DNA of 64,000 nt from Flavobacteriaceae bacterium PS02338 (GTDB lineage Bacteria; Bacteroidota; Bacteroidia; Sphingobacteriales; Sphingobacteriaceae), in the NCBI GenBank assembly GCA_029959615.1, contig JASCOD010000001.1:1550001-1614000 (forward strand), in the 5' to 3' direction. Shown here piece after piece: positions 10,462-18,649 of this stretch. How positions within the stretch are numbered: the first letter of the stretch is position 1; each line of letters opens with the position of its first letter. The position numbers and the translations under genes were made by a program. Under the pieces are notes generated by a model, which ran no database searches, was not told the origin of the DNA, and worked only from the letters and a program-made list of their open reading frames with translations.

Positions 10462-10495
10462 TTTTTAGCCCACGATTTAAATCGTGGGCTAAAAA
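10462..10495. terminator. Perfect 34-bp palindrome after paralogue A
   Basis: A TTTTTAGCCCACGATT arm is followed directly by its exact reverse complement and AAAAA, 18 bp after the stop codon. The poly-T/poly-A flanks make it a candidate bidirectional rho-independent terminator. An identical element follows paralogue B at 18355. Confidence 0.75.
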
Positions 10496-10519
10496 GCAGG
10501 TGTTTTTACGCCACATTCT

Positions 10520-10552
10520 AGACTTCGTAAGTTTTCAAAACTTACGAAGTCT
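10520..10552. terminator. Second hairpin after paralogue A
   Basis: AGACTTCGTAAGTTTT, one central base, then AAAACTTACGAAGTCT form a 16-bp perfect stem. The same hairpin occurs after paralogue B at 18421, where it is followed by a T-run. It may terminate transcription or protect the 3' end, and probably belongs to a dispersed palindrome family. Confidence 0.6.
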
Positions 10553-10950
10553 GGTTTTAAATTAACAGTTGTGCAAAACGAAATAATAATATGTTAACGC
10601 GTGAGTTCGGGTTAAGCACCTTTGCACCATCGCAAGCCTACACAATGCCCCTCCACTAACTTTAATAGCATCAGGCGCAACTTATACCGATTTATCGGTA
10701 GCCATGGCTTTTTATTTATGCTTCTATTATTTATTTTAAAGGTAAAAATGAGCTACGCTAACACTCCGGTTTTGCATACTTTTTTCAGCTGTTGGAAACC
10801 TGCGGAGAAGCATGATTCGCGGCTTTGTGGTTCACTAAGTGTATTACTCCTATAAAATATATATTGATCCTGTATGAACCACTTAATACGTTTTAGTGCC
10901 CTTAAGTTGACACACCCGATAACTGACCCCTAACCACTAATCCCTAACTC
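10553..10950. other. Intergenic region with 7-2-7-like palindrome and C-rich patch
   Basis: No convincing gene was found; an open frame at 10622-10855 has no homology or start signal I recognise. Contents: a perfect inverted repeat TACCGATTTATCGGTA (10685-10700) with the same 7-2-7 spacing as the operators of this island; a TTTGCATACTTTTTTCA word also present near 25939; a segment around 10829-10860 (GGCTTTGTG...TATTACTCCTATAAAA) that resembles 5543-5576; and, from about 10919, a C-rich CCTAA patch that runs into the 3' end of the response regulator gene. Confidence 0.5.
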
Positions 10951-11598
10951 CTAGCCCCTGATCCCTAACCCATGCTCATTTGCAAAACGAATCAGCTCTG
11001 CGGTACCCTGTAGGTTAAGTTTACGGTAAATGTTCTTGCGGTGGGTTTCTATGGTATAGTTGCTCAGTTCCAGATCTAGGGCAATTTCCTTATTACTTTT
11101 GCCTTGGCCAATTAAGCCAATGATCTCTATTTCCCTTACCGATAGTTTATAGCGGTCGAGATAACTATCGGCAATTTTTACTTTGCTTTTTTGCTGTAGT
11201 ATTTCTGGTAAGATAAATACCTGTTTGCCACCCATTACATCCAGTATGGCATGCTTAAGCTCTGGAGCAGTAATGTCCTTCATCACAAAACCATCAATAT
11301 CACCTTTTACTTCGGCAATCATTTTTACATCATAATACATGCTCAGCAGCATGATCTTAATGTTGGGCTGTTGTTTTTTGATGAGCAGTGCGGCTTCAAT
11401 CCCATCCATTAAAGGCATATTGATGTCCAACAGAATCAGATCGGGGGTTAAACGGTTTAAAGTCTGCAGCAAAAGCTTGCCATTGCCAACTTTGGCGAGC
11501 ACCTCAAATCCAGATAGCGAAAGTAAGATCTGTTCTATCCCTTCCGTAAACAAGGTGTGGTCGTCTGCAATAATTACCTTCACCATTTTATGCATCAT
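10951..11598 (-). CDS. LuxR/NarL-family response regulator
   Basis: This 215-residue protein has a receiver domain (residues about 5-125) with acidic pocket A11-D12-D13, phosphoacceptor D58 in LILLDINMP and the conserved K near residue 107. A LuxR-type helix-turn-helix follows (about 148-210, LSVREIEII...SNKEIALDLELS...THRKNIYRKL). It is the cytoplasmic output partner of the kinase encoded directly upstream; the frames overlap by 11 bp from this start, or abut if Met5 is used, so translation is probably coupled. LuxR/NarL regulators bind short inverted heptamers, and such a site lies in front of the neighbouring kinase gene and three beta-helix genes. The last residues (GLGIRG) are encoded by a C-rich dispersed repeat, which suggests the original 3' end was altered. 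Confidence 0.9.
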   Translation of the reverse strand: MMHKMVKVIIADDHTLFTEGIEQILLSLSGFEVLAKVGNGKLLLQTLNRLTPDLILLDINMPLMDGIEAALLIKKQQPNIKIMLLSMYYDVKMIAEVKGDIDGFVMKDITAPELKHAILDVMGGKQVFILPEILQQKSKVKIADSYLDRYKLSVREIEIIGLIGQGKSNKEIALDLELSNYTIETHRKNIYRKLNLQGTAELIRFANEHGLGIRG

Positions 11599-13534
11599 AG
11601 TTGTTTTGATTTAACGGTATTTCAATAATGGTACTCGTACCCTTTTTGTTGCCATCTATGTTTAGTATTCCTCCAAGAAATTCTACCCGCGACTTGATAT
11701 TCTTTAAACCGATACCTAGGTTGGATTCCGATAGGCTAATACCAGTTCCGTTATCCTCTATGATCAGCATCAGGTTCTCTTCGTCTATAATCAGTTCTAC
11801 ATTACAGTAAGAAGCCATGGAGTGTTTAATAACATTGTTGATCAGTTCATTAATGATACGATAAACCGTAATGGAAACAATGGGGGCTATCAACGCTTGG
11901 TTTCCCGAAGTAACTAATCTAAAATCGATGAAGCCAAGGCTATTCAATTCTTCTACCTTGTTCTGCAAAATTCTAAAGATGCCCAAGTTGGCAAAATCTT
12001 TAGGCAATAGGTTATGGGAAATCAGCCTAAGATCGGCCAACGCCTTTTTACTGATGGCAATGCTGGTGGCATTATGGCTCAAAACGGTTTGTCTGTTCCA
12101 TTGCTCGTCTTCCGGTAGGTTGCTCGTATGTAGCAATAAGGTACTTAAAGTGGCCCCCAGGTCATCATGTAGGTCTTGAGCTAAGCGTTTGCGTTCCTCT
12201 TCCTGTGCCGCCACAATCTGCTGGGCAGTTTCCTGTTGTTGCTGGTTAATTTTGGCCAATAACAACATCTTATCCCTTTTAAATAAGTTATAGCGGTAGA
12301 TAATGCCCAAGAAAATAATGAAGGTCTCTACCAGTACCCCAATTTGGATGTCATTGGGCACTTTGTACATGCTATTGTTTTTGCTATAGCCCAAAATGTA
12401 GAAGCCGTAAGAGATGATGGCATAGGCCAGATAAGAAGCTGATGCTAGATAAAACCATCCAAGCTTGTTCTTTTGCACAGCCTGCTGTATGGCCGAGGCA
12501 AGGAACACCACGATAGCACATAAGGCTGTTAATAGGAGTGCATAGAGATAGATCTCCTTTGGCCAAGTGAGCTCGCCATAAGCAATAAAAGCAATATAAC
12601 TTAAAGGAACCAATAGCATAGAAAGATAACGTACAACGATAATGCTCCTTAAAAAACTACAATTTTGTTTGTTGAGCTCTAGAAAAGAAACGATCAGGTA
12701 CGACATGGCAACCAAGGCCAAACTGGTACTGATCGGTTCGGAGATGGTAGGTACTGCCGGATAGTTGTAGAAGAACAATTGATAATTTAGGGCATCAAAA
12801 ACCCAACATAGAATAGTAAAAACGTAAGCTGCATACTGTATATGGATCTTCTGCTTAAGCGATAGGTAAAAAAACAGATTGACGATGATATTTGTGAGCA
12901 TTACGCCTGCAATAATCCCATAAAACAGATATTGATAATTCTCCTCTTTTTGGAAAGCGCTACTCAACTGTAAAGTAGGACGTAGATTTAAACCTTCGCC
13001 AATTTTATCTAACATCACCAAGTAAGTGGCCGATGCGCCAGTTCTTAAAGAAAGGGGCAGCACCACGTCAAAATGTTCATATGGCCTTTCCTTAAAAGGC
13101 AACCCAAAACCTGTTTTACCAATTAACTCATACTTATCGGTATTCTTGGCGTAGGCATATACAAAATTTACCGCCGGATAATGCAACTGCAAATAGTAAA
13201 CCGCATCATTCGGGCTGTTGTTTTTTAGCGTAAATACCAACCAATGATAGTTCTTGGTAAGTCCAATGTCGAGCACTTCTTTGGGATACATCTTTTTAAA
13301 ACTTGCCAGTGGAGCTTGTGCAATAGCCTGTGCATTGGTTTTATGGGGAGTTTCTATAAGATATAGATGCTTGTTGAGTGGATAATTGCCATCGTTATTG
13401 ACACTGAGGTACAGCGTATCGGTAGGAATTTGTGCTTTGAGTGTGCCACTGAGCAAAAAAAACAAGGCCATGCCACAGCCGTAAAAGGCGTAGTTGCAAA
13501 GCACGGACAGGTATTTTTTGGATAACATAAGCAT
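11588..13534 (-). CDS. 7TMR-DISM sensor histidine kinase (HisKA_3 type)
   Basis: This 648-residue protein has a signal peptide ending near LKAQ (about 35), a periplasmic 7TMR-DISMED2-like sensory domain (about 45-175), about seven membrane helices (about 190-410), a Gln-rich coiled coil, and a HisKA_3 dimerisation/phosphoacceptor domain (EERKRLAQDLHDDLG, His about 456). The ATPase domain has the N box ELINNVIKHS, G1 IIEDNGTGI and G2 LGIGLKNIKSR. DISM extracellular domains commonly sense carbohydrate-type ligands in other families; the ligand here is unknown. It is the first gene of a two-gene operon with the NarL-type regulator and is transcribed divergently from beta-helix paralogue B. A 7-2-7 inverted repeat lies 33 bp upstream of this start, so autoregulation is possible. 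Met3 is an alternative start. Confidence 0.9.
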   Translation of the reverse strand: MLMLSKKYLSVLCNYAFYGCGMALFFLLSGTLKAQIPTDTLYLSVNNDGNYPLNKHLYLIETPHKTNAQAIAQAPLASFKKMYPKEVLDIGLTKNYHWLVFTLKNNSPNDAVYYLQLHYPAVNFVYAYAKNTDKYELIGKTGFGLPFKERPYEHFDVVLPLSLRTGASATYLVMLDKIGEGLNLRPTLQLSSAFQKEENYQYLFYGIIAGVMLTNIIVNLFFYLSLKQKIHIQYAAYVFTILCWVFDALNYQLFFYNYPAVPTISEPISTSLALVAMSYLIVSFLELNKQNCSFLRSIIVVRYLSMLLVPLSYIAFIAYGELTWPKEIYLYALLLTALCAIVVFLASAIQQAVQKNKLGWFYLASASYLAYAIISYGFYILGYSKNNSMYKVPNDIQIGVLVETFIIFLGIIYRYNLFKRDKMLLLAKINQQQQETAQQIVAAQEEERKRLAQDLHDDLGATLSTLLLHTSNLPEDEQWNRQTVLSHNATSIAISKKALADLRLISHNLLPKDFANLGIFRILQNKVEELNSLGFIDFRLVTSGNQALIAPIVSITVYRIINELINNVIKHSMASYCNVELIIDEENLMLIIEDNGTGISLSESNLGIGLKNIKSRVEFLGGILNIDGNKKGTSTIIEIPLNQNNYDA

Positions 13535-13567
13535 CGGCTAATTTGAGAATATATTCGCATAATTCCA

Positions 13568-13614
13568 TACCCAGTATTGGGTATTGCTTTTGGCTTTTGG
13601 CAGGGATATCTTTG
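13568..13614 (+). promoter_or_regulatory. 7-2-7 operator and promoter between kinase gene and paralogue B
   Basis: TACCCAGTATTGGGTA (13568-13583) is followed by TTG (13584-13586) and TATCTTTG (13607-13614), with the same 20-bp spacer as at 5689 and 18550. The leader then has a small AAGGGA-aac-TCCCTT hairpin (13626-13640) absent from the other two. The site sits in the divergent region, 33 bp before the kinase start and 95 bp before the paralogue B start, so one regulator could act on both directions. Confidence 0.7.
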
Positions 13615-13678
13615 GCTAATTTGATAAGGGAAACTCCCTTTTTATATGCACATACTTTAAGATAATAGACACAACATC

Positions 13679-16600
13679 ATGAAGAAAACGCTACTTCTCC
13701 TTTTAAGCTGCCTTGGTTTTAGTTTGGCGGCAATAGCCCAGAACATTATTTATGTAAACATTAACGTCTCCGGTGGGGCAAACAACGGTACCAGTTGGGC
13801 AAATGCCTATAATAATCTAGCTACCGCTATTGATAATGCCAGTGAGGGCAAGCAGCTTTGGGTGGCAAAGGGTACCTATCAACCAGCAAGTGGCGGCGCT
13901 TTTGGTATGGTTAAGGGAGTGTCTTTTTATGGTGGTTTTGTAGGGATAGAGACCAGTCTGGACCAGCGCAATTTTGCCGCCAACCTTACCATATTGAAAG
14001 GAAATGGCACCAGAGTTATTCAAAACTATGAAAATGGACTGACCGCCACTGATGTTCTGGATGGCTTTACGATTACAGGAGGTGTTTCCAATACTAGTGG
14101 TGGTGGAATGATTAATATGCGTGTTTCTCCTTCTATAAGAAATTGTACTTTTGTAAGTAATTCGGCAAATTTCGGAGGAGGTATAGTTTTCTATTTCTCT
14201 ACATCTACTATTACTAACTGTATCTTTCAAGATAACTCGTCACTTGATGGGGGAGGTGTCTATACTACTGAATCTTCACTTACTTTTCTCAACTGTTTTT
14301 TTAAAGGTAATTCAGCAAGTTATGGTGGGGGTATAAATAATTCTGATTCTCGCAGCGTTGTAACTATAATCAATACCACTATTATTGGCAATACTCCCCA
14401 AGGTCTTTATGATGGATCGTTTTCTGGTGGAGGAAGTGTACTCCAAAATAGTATTGTTTGGGATAATATTTACGGACGCTACACCGCAAACAATTCCCTG
14501 ATCAAAGATAAGACCGATACCAATAATGGCAATATCAATGCGAGTGGTCTGACAGTAACCGATATCTTTAATAATTATGCGGGTGGCGATTATACCTTGA
14601 AACCTAAATCGCCAGCCATCAATACAGGCAGTAACAACCTTTACGTGAATTTGGGCGCAAACACCCTAGATCTAAACGGAAACCCTAGGGTATATAATTA
14701 TGTCAATTCTGGAACTATTGATTTAGGTGCCTATGAATACCAGGGGCTAAACATTGCTCCAGATGCCAATAATATCTTATATGTAAACAGCGGTGTAACA
14801 GGTGGCAATGGCTTGGGCAATTCATGGGCAAATGCCCTTAAAAACCTAGCCGATGCTTTGAAATATGCCAAGCAGCAGCAGCAGGCCAACAATGCCATCT
14901 ACAATACTACTCCACTAAAAATCTACGTGGCAAAGGGCACCTACAAACCTTTGTACAGCCCGGGGAAAGATAATTTTGGGGTAGATGCAGGTAGAGATAA
15001 TTCCTTTCTGTTGGTGCCGAACGCAGCTATTTATGGCGGTTTTGCAGGTAACGAGACTTCGCTTGAGCAAAGAAACTTGAGAACCAACCAGACCATTCTT
15101 TCTGGTGATTTGGATAATAATGACGTAGTAACTGGTGGCATTAGTACCACCATCACAGGCAGTAATGCCTATCGTGTAGTACTCTCGGGTGGCGATATGG
15201 GTTCTGCCATTCTGGATGGTTTTACCATTACGGGAGGCAATGCCAACGGCTCTGGAGAGCTTTGGGTGACCAGCGGACTGAACAACTTCGAGCAGGGCTT
15301 CTTAAGGACTGATGGTGCTGGTATCTTCAACCGTGATAGTGGTGGTGCTTTTCCTGCACCTACCATTCGTAACTGTCGTATTTCTGGCAACCAAGCAAAT
15401 AACCTAGGTGGGGGCATGGCCAATTACAACAGTTCACCGAACATTATCGACTGTATCATTTCGGGCAACAGCGCAGGAACTACTGCAGGTGGTATGAGGA
15501 ATTCGGGCAATGCCGCTACAAAAGTAATAGGTACACTTATTTATGATAATGTAGCACCATCGGGTGCTGGTGTTTCCAGTACCACAAGTAGTATTACTAC
15601 TTTTACCAATTGTACCATTGCCAGCAACGGCGATGGCCTAAACGTGACTAGTGCATCGCCTCAAATCAATAATACTATCATTTGGGATGGAGTTACAGGT
15701 AATTACACCGCTAGCAATTCAATTATTAAGGGTAAAAGCGATATGTCTAATAACAATGTCGATGCTACTAATGTAACAGAAGGACAATTGTTTATCTTTT
15801 ACCAGTTTAAGAACTTTACACTCAGACCAGGTTCTCCTGCTTTAAATAAAGGGAGCAATAGTTTTTATACAGGGTTAAGTGCTTCAACTTTAGATCTGAC
15901 AGGCAACAAAAGACTGATTAGTGGAAAGATTGACATTGGCGCTTACGAGAGCCAAAATGTGATTGCTACGCCCGATGCTAACAAAATTGTATATGTAAAT
16001 ATTAATGCCGATGGTTCTGGCGATGGTTCTTCTTGGAGTAATGCTGTTAAGCAATTGCAACCAGCCATTGATGGCTTACCAACTGGTGGGGAGGTTTGGG
16101 TGGCTAAAGGAACCTATCTGCCTGAATATTATTTTTCTATGAAGCCTAATGTGGCTATTTACGGTGGTTTTGTGGGTGGTGAAACTACCCTCTCACAACG
16201 TAACCCTGTGACCAACCTTACCACATTGTATAGTAATGGCAATACCGTAATTCGTAATCAGGCAAATGGTCTTACAGCAACTGCAATTTTGGATGGATTT
16301 ACCATTACAGGAGCCAATGCGAATAATTATCAGGGTGGTGGGATGTTTAATTCAAATGTGTCGCCCACCATTAATAACTGTATTTTTAAAGATAATTTAG
16401 CCGCTCACGGTGGGGGGATGTATAATACTTTTGCTTCTCCTGTGATCAGTAACTGTCTATTTATAGGTAACTCGGGTGCAGCTAGTAGTGGCGCAATGTA
16501 TAGTGAAGAAGCTTCGCCAAAAATTATCAATACTACATTTGTTAACAACGGAGGTGAGGGTTTTTTTATTCGAGGAAGTATAACTCCAATGTTTTATAAT

Positions 16601-18337
16601 AGTATCCTTTGGGATAATATTAGGTTTGATTTTGGTGCAAATAATTATACCGCAAAAAACTCATTAATTAAGAATAATATCAATACTGCCGATGGTAATA
16701 TCGATGCTACTGGACTAACAGAAGCTAGTATCTTTAACAATCATATCGGTGGGGACTACACCTTAAAGTCAGGTTCTCCTGCTTTAAATAAAGGGGATAA
16801 TAGCCTTTACGGTGGACTAAGTGCAGCTTCGCTAGATTTAGCAGTCAACAAAAGACTAATAGGTTCAAAAATAGACATAGGAGCCTACGAAAACCAAACT
16901 TTGGTGATTACCCCTGATGCCAATAACATTGTCTATGTCAATAGCAATGCCGATGGTACTGGCGACGGCTCCTCTTGGGCATATGCTACAACCCAATTAC
17001 GGGCGGCTATTGATGGTTTGCCACAAGGCGGTGGCCAGGTTTGGGTGGCCAAAGGTACTTACCAAATTGGGGCTAACGGTTTTAAGATGAAAAATGATGT
17101 CACCATTTATGGAGGTTTTTCTGAGGGAGAAACTAGCCTAGGCCAGCGTAACTATATGGCCAACCTAACGATACTGAGGAGTAACGGTAATGTTATAAAG
17201 AATGATAACAATGGATTGACTGCTACGGCTATTTTGGATGGGTTTACTATTACAAGTGAATCAACTGGTATGTATAATGTAAATTCTTCACCTACTATTG
17301 TTAACTGCTCTTTCCTGTCGAATGGCAGTAACGGCATAGCTAATAAAAATTCTTCGCCAACTATTGTCAACTGTTTGATTGCGGGAAATCATGATAGTGG
17401 TTTATATAATGAGGCTTCTTCTTTTCCTAACATTATCAATAGTACTATTGCTGGTAATAATGGTAATGCCTTGTTTAATAGCAACAGTGCGCCAATATTG
17501 CATAACAGCATTGTATGGGGAGGTGTTGTTGGTAGTTACACGGCAAGCCATTCTCTGGTTAAAGATAAAACAGATGTGACCAACGGTAACCTCGATGGAA
17601 CGATATATAACGAAAGCCAAATTTTTACCAACGCTACAGGTGGCGATTATAGCCTAAAAGCAGGTTCGCCTGTCGTCAATAAAGGTGATAATGCGCTATA
17701 CACTGCTGTCGGTGGAAACATAAGCACTGACAAAGACTTGGCCGGCAACCCACGTCTGTTCGACGGTACCATAGATCTGGGAGCCTACGAAAGCCAAGTT
17801 GATGATCCATTGCCAGTAAATTTTGGGAAGTTTACTGCTGCTCTGCAAAATAACCGCATTAAATTAGCATGGAACACCTTTAGCGAACCCAACAACGAGA
17901 CTTTTACGGTTTACCGCAGTAGCGACGGTATCAACTATATCGAGATTGTCCGTCAAACGAGCAAGGGCAATGGAGCAAACAGTTATATCGCCTACGATAA
18001 TAGCCCGCTAAACGGCCTAAACTATTACCGTCTAAAACAACAGGATACAGACGGTACCATTACCGAACTGGGCGATGAGGCAGTGAACTTCTCCCTACGT
18101 AACGAAGAAGTAAAGGCATGGCCAAATCCAGTAGAGAAGATCCTGAAATTAAGCTTCCCAGCTGGCAAATACCAAAGCTTAAGCTTAACCGATGTGAGTG
18201 GCAGGAAACTACAAGAGCATATCCTCAACAAAACCCAAAGCCAAGCAGAATTAGACCTTAGCAGCTATCCCAAAGGCATTTACCTTATAGCACTAAAAGG
18301 CAGCAACGGTAGCCATTTGCTAAAGGTGCTGAAATAG
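13679..18337 (+). CDS. Giant four-module beta-helix T9SS surface protein, paralogue B
   Basis: This 1552-residue product starts MKKTLLLLLSCLGFSLAAIAQ (signal peptide). Four beta-helix modules end at the GAYE motifs near 14740, 15955, 16900 and 17800, followed by the PVNFGKFTAALQNN Ig-like domain and a T9SS sorting domain (AWPNPVEKILKLSFPAGKY). The second module carries LKIYVAKGTYKPLYSP, GRDNSFLLVPN and LSGDLDNNDVVTGG; this block is shared almost unchanged with the second module of paralogue A, pointing to module exchange. The rungs here are richer in GGGMxN than those in A or C. It is the only paralogue divergent from and adjacent to the kinase operon, so it may be the founder. Predicted to be surface-anchored; role unknown, adhesion or shielding inferred. 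Confidence 0.9.
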   Translation: MKKTLLLLLSCLGFSLAAIAQNIIYVNINVSGGANNGTSWANAYNNLATAIDNASEGKQLWVAKGTYQPASGGAFGMVKGVSFYGGFVGIETSLDQRNFAANLTILKGNGTRVIQNYENGLTATDVLDGFTITGGVSNTSGGGMINMRVSPSIRNCTFVSNSANFGGGIVFYFSTSTITNCIFQDNSSLDGGGVYTTESSLTFLNCFFKGNSASYGGGINNSDSRSVVTIINTTIIGNTPQGLYDGSFSGGGSVLQNSIVWDNIYGRYTANNSLIKDKTDTNNGNINASGLTVTDIFNNYAGGDYTLKPKSPAINTGSNNLYVNLGANTLDLNGNPRVYNYVNSGTIDLGAYEYQGLNIAPDANNILYVNSGVTGGNGLGNSWANALKNLADALKYAKQQQQANNAIYNTTPLKIYVAKGTYKPLYSPGKDNFGVDAGRDNSFLLVPNAAIYGGFAGNETSLEQRNLRTNQTILSGDLDNNDVVTGGISTTITGSNAYRVVLSGGDMGSAILDGFTITGGNANGSGELWVTSGLNNFEQGFLRTDGAGIFNRDSGGAFPAPTIRNCRISGNQANNLGGGMANYNSSPNIIDCIISGNSAGTTAGGMRNSGNAATKVIGTLIYDNVAPSGAGVSSTTSSITTFTNCTIASNGDGLNVTSASPQINNTIIWDGVTGNYTASNSIIKGKSDMSNNNVDATNVTEGQLFIFYQFKNFTLRPGSPALNKGSNSFYTGLSASTLDLTGNKRLISGKIDIGAYESQNVIATPDANKIVYVNINADGSGDGSSWSNAVKQLQPAIDGLPTGGEVWVAKGTYLPEYYFSMKPNVAIYGGFVGGETTLSQRNPVTNLTTLYSNGNTVIRNQANGLTATAILDGFTITGANANNYQGGGMFNSNVSPTINNCIFKDNLAAHGGGMYNTFASPVISNCLFIGNSGAASSGAMYSEEASPKIINTTFVNNGGEGFFIRGSITPMFYNSILWDNIRFDFGANNYTAKNSLIKNNINTADGNIDATGLTEASIFNNHIGGDYTLKSGSPALNKGDNSLYGGLSAASLDLAVNKRLIGSKIDIGAYENQTLVITPDANNIVYVNSNADGTGDGSSWAYATTQLRAAIDGLPQGGGQVWVAKGTYQIGANGFKMKNDVTIYGGFSEGETSLGQRNYMANLTILRSNGNVIKNDNNGLTATAILDGFTITSESTGMYNVNSSPTIVNCSFLSNGSNGIANKNSSPTIVNCLIAGNHDSGLYNEASSFPNIINSTIAGNNGNALFNSNSAPILHNSIVWGGVVGSYTASHSLVKDKTDVTNGNLDGTIYNESQIFTNATGGDYSLKAGSPVVNKGDNALYTAVGGNISTDKDLAGNPRLFDGTIDLGAYESQVDDPLPVNFGKFTAALQNNRIKLAWNTFSEPNNETFTVYRSSDGINYIEIVRQTSKGNGANSYIAYDNSPLNGLNYYRLKQQDTDGTITELGDEAVNFSLRNEEVKAWPNPVEKILKLSFPAGKYQSLSLTDVSGRKLQEHILNKTQSQAELDLSSYPKGIYLIALKGSNGSHLLKVLK

Positions 18338-18354
18338 CATTGGCGAAGTTTCCA

Positions 18355-18388
18355 TTTTTAGCCCACGATTTAAATCGTGGGCTAAAAA
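18355..18388. terminator. Perfect 34-bp palindrome after paralogue B
   Basis: The palindrome has the same TTTTTAGCCCACGATT arm and exact complement as at 10462, again 18 bp after the stop codon. Its conservation shows that the 3' flank was copied along with the gene. Confidence 0.75.
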
Positions 18389-18420
18389 GTGTGTGTGTGC
18401 TGATCTGATCACTCTAGACC

Positions 18421-18461
18421 AGACTTCGTAAGTTTTTAAAACTTACGAAGTCTTTTTTTCC
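18421..18461 (+). terminator. 16-bp stem hairpin plus T-run after paralogue B
   Basis: An AGACTTCGTAAGTTTT arm, one central base and the exact complementary arm (18421-18453) are followed by a run of seven T residues. This is a canonical rho-independent terminator in form. Confidence 0.75.
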
Positions 18462-18495
18462 TCTGGTAGGTGATAAATATTACTTTTATACACCA

Positions 18496-18548
18496 TAACT
18501 AACCCCTAACTCCTAGCTACTAACCCCTGATGCCTGACCCCTAATCCC
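18496..18548. repeat. C-rich CCCTAA-like patch upstream of paralogue C
   Basis: An irregular ACCCCTAACTCCTAG...CCCCTGATGCCTGACCCC tract closely matches 5619-5688. It again ends directly against the 7-2-7 operator. The complementary strand has repeated GGGG runs. Confidence 0.6.
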
Positions 18549-18549
18549 G

Positions 18550-18596
18550 TACCCAATACTGGGTATTGCCATTGTTTTTTCGCAAAATTATCTTTG
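18550..18596 (+). promoter_or_regulatory. 7-2-7 operator plus promoter of paralogue C
   Basis: TACCCAATACTGGGTA (18550-18565) is followed directly by TTG (18566-18568) and, 20 bp later, TATCTTTG (18589-18596). The 47 bases match 5689-5735 almost exactly, and the leader after the -7 box is also shared (CTATGTAYATGCCCATCC). Confidence 0.7.
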
Positions 18597-18649
18597 GGCA
18601 ATTTCCCTATGTATATGCCCATCCTTTAGATAAAATAGAATTTGAAACA

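Noticed and set aside
10622..10855. 77-codon plus-strand open frame
   Set aside because: It overlaps dispersed repeat words, has no Shine-Dalgarno-like or promoter signal, and resembles no known family.
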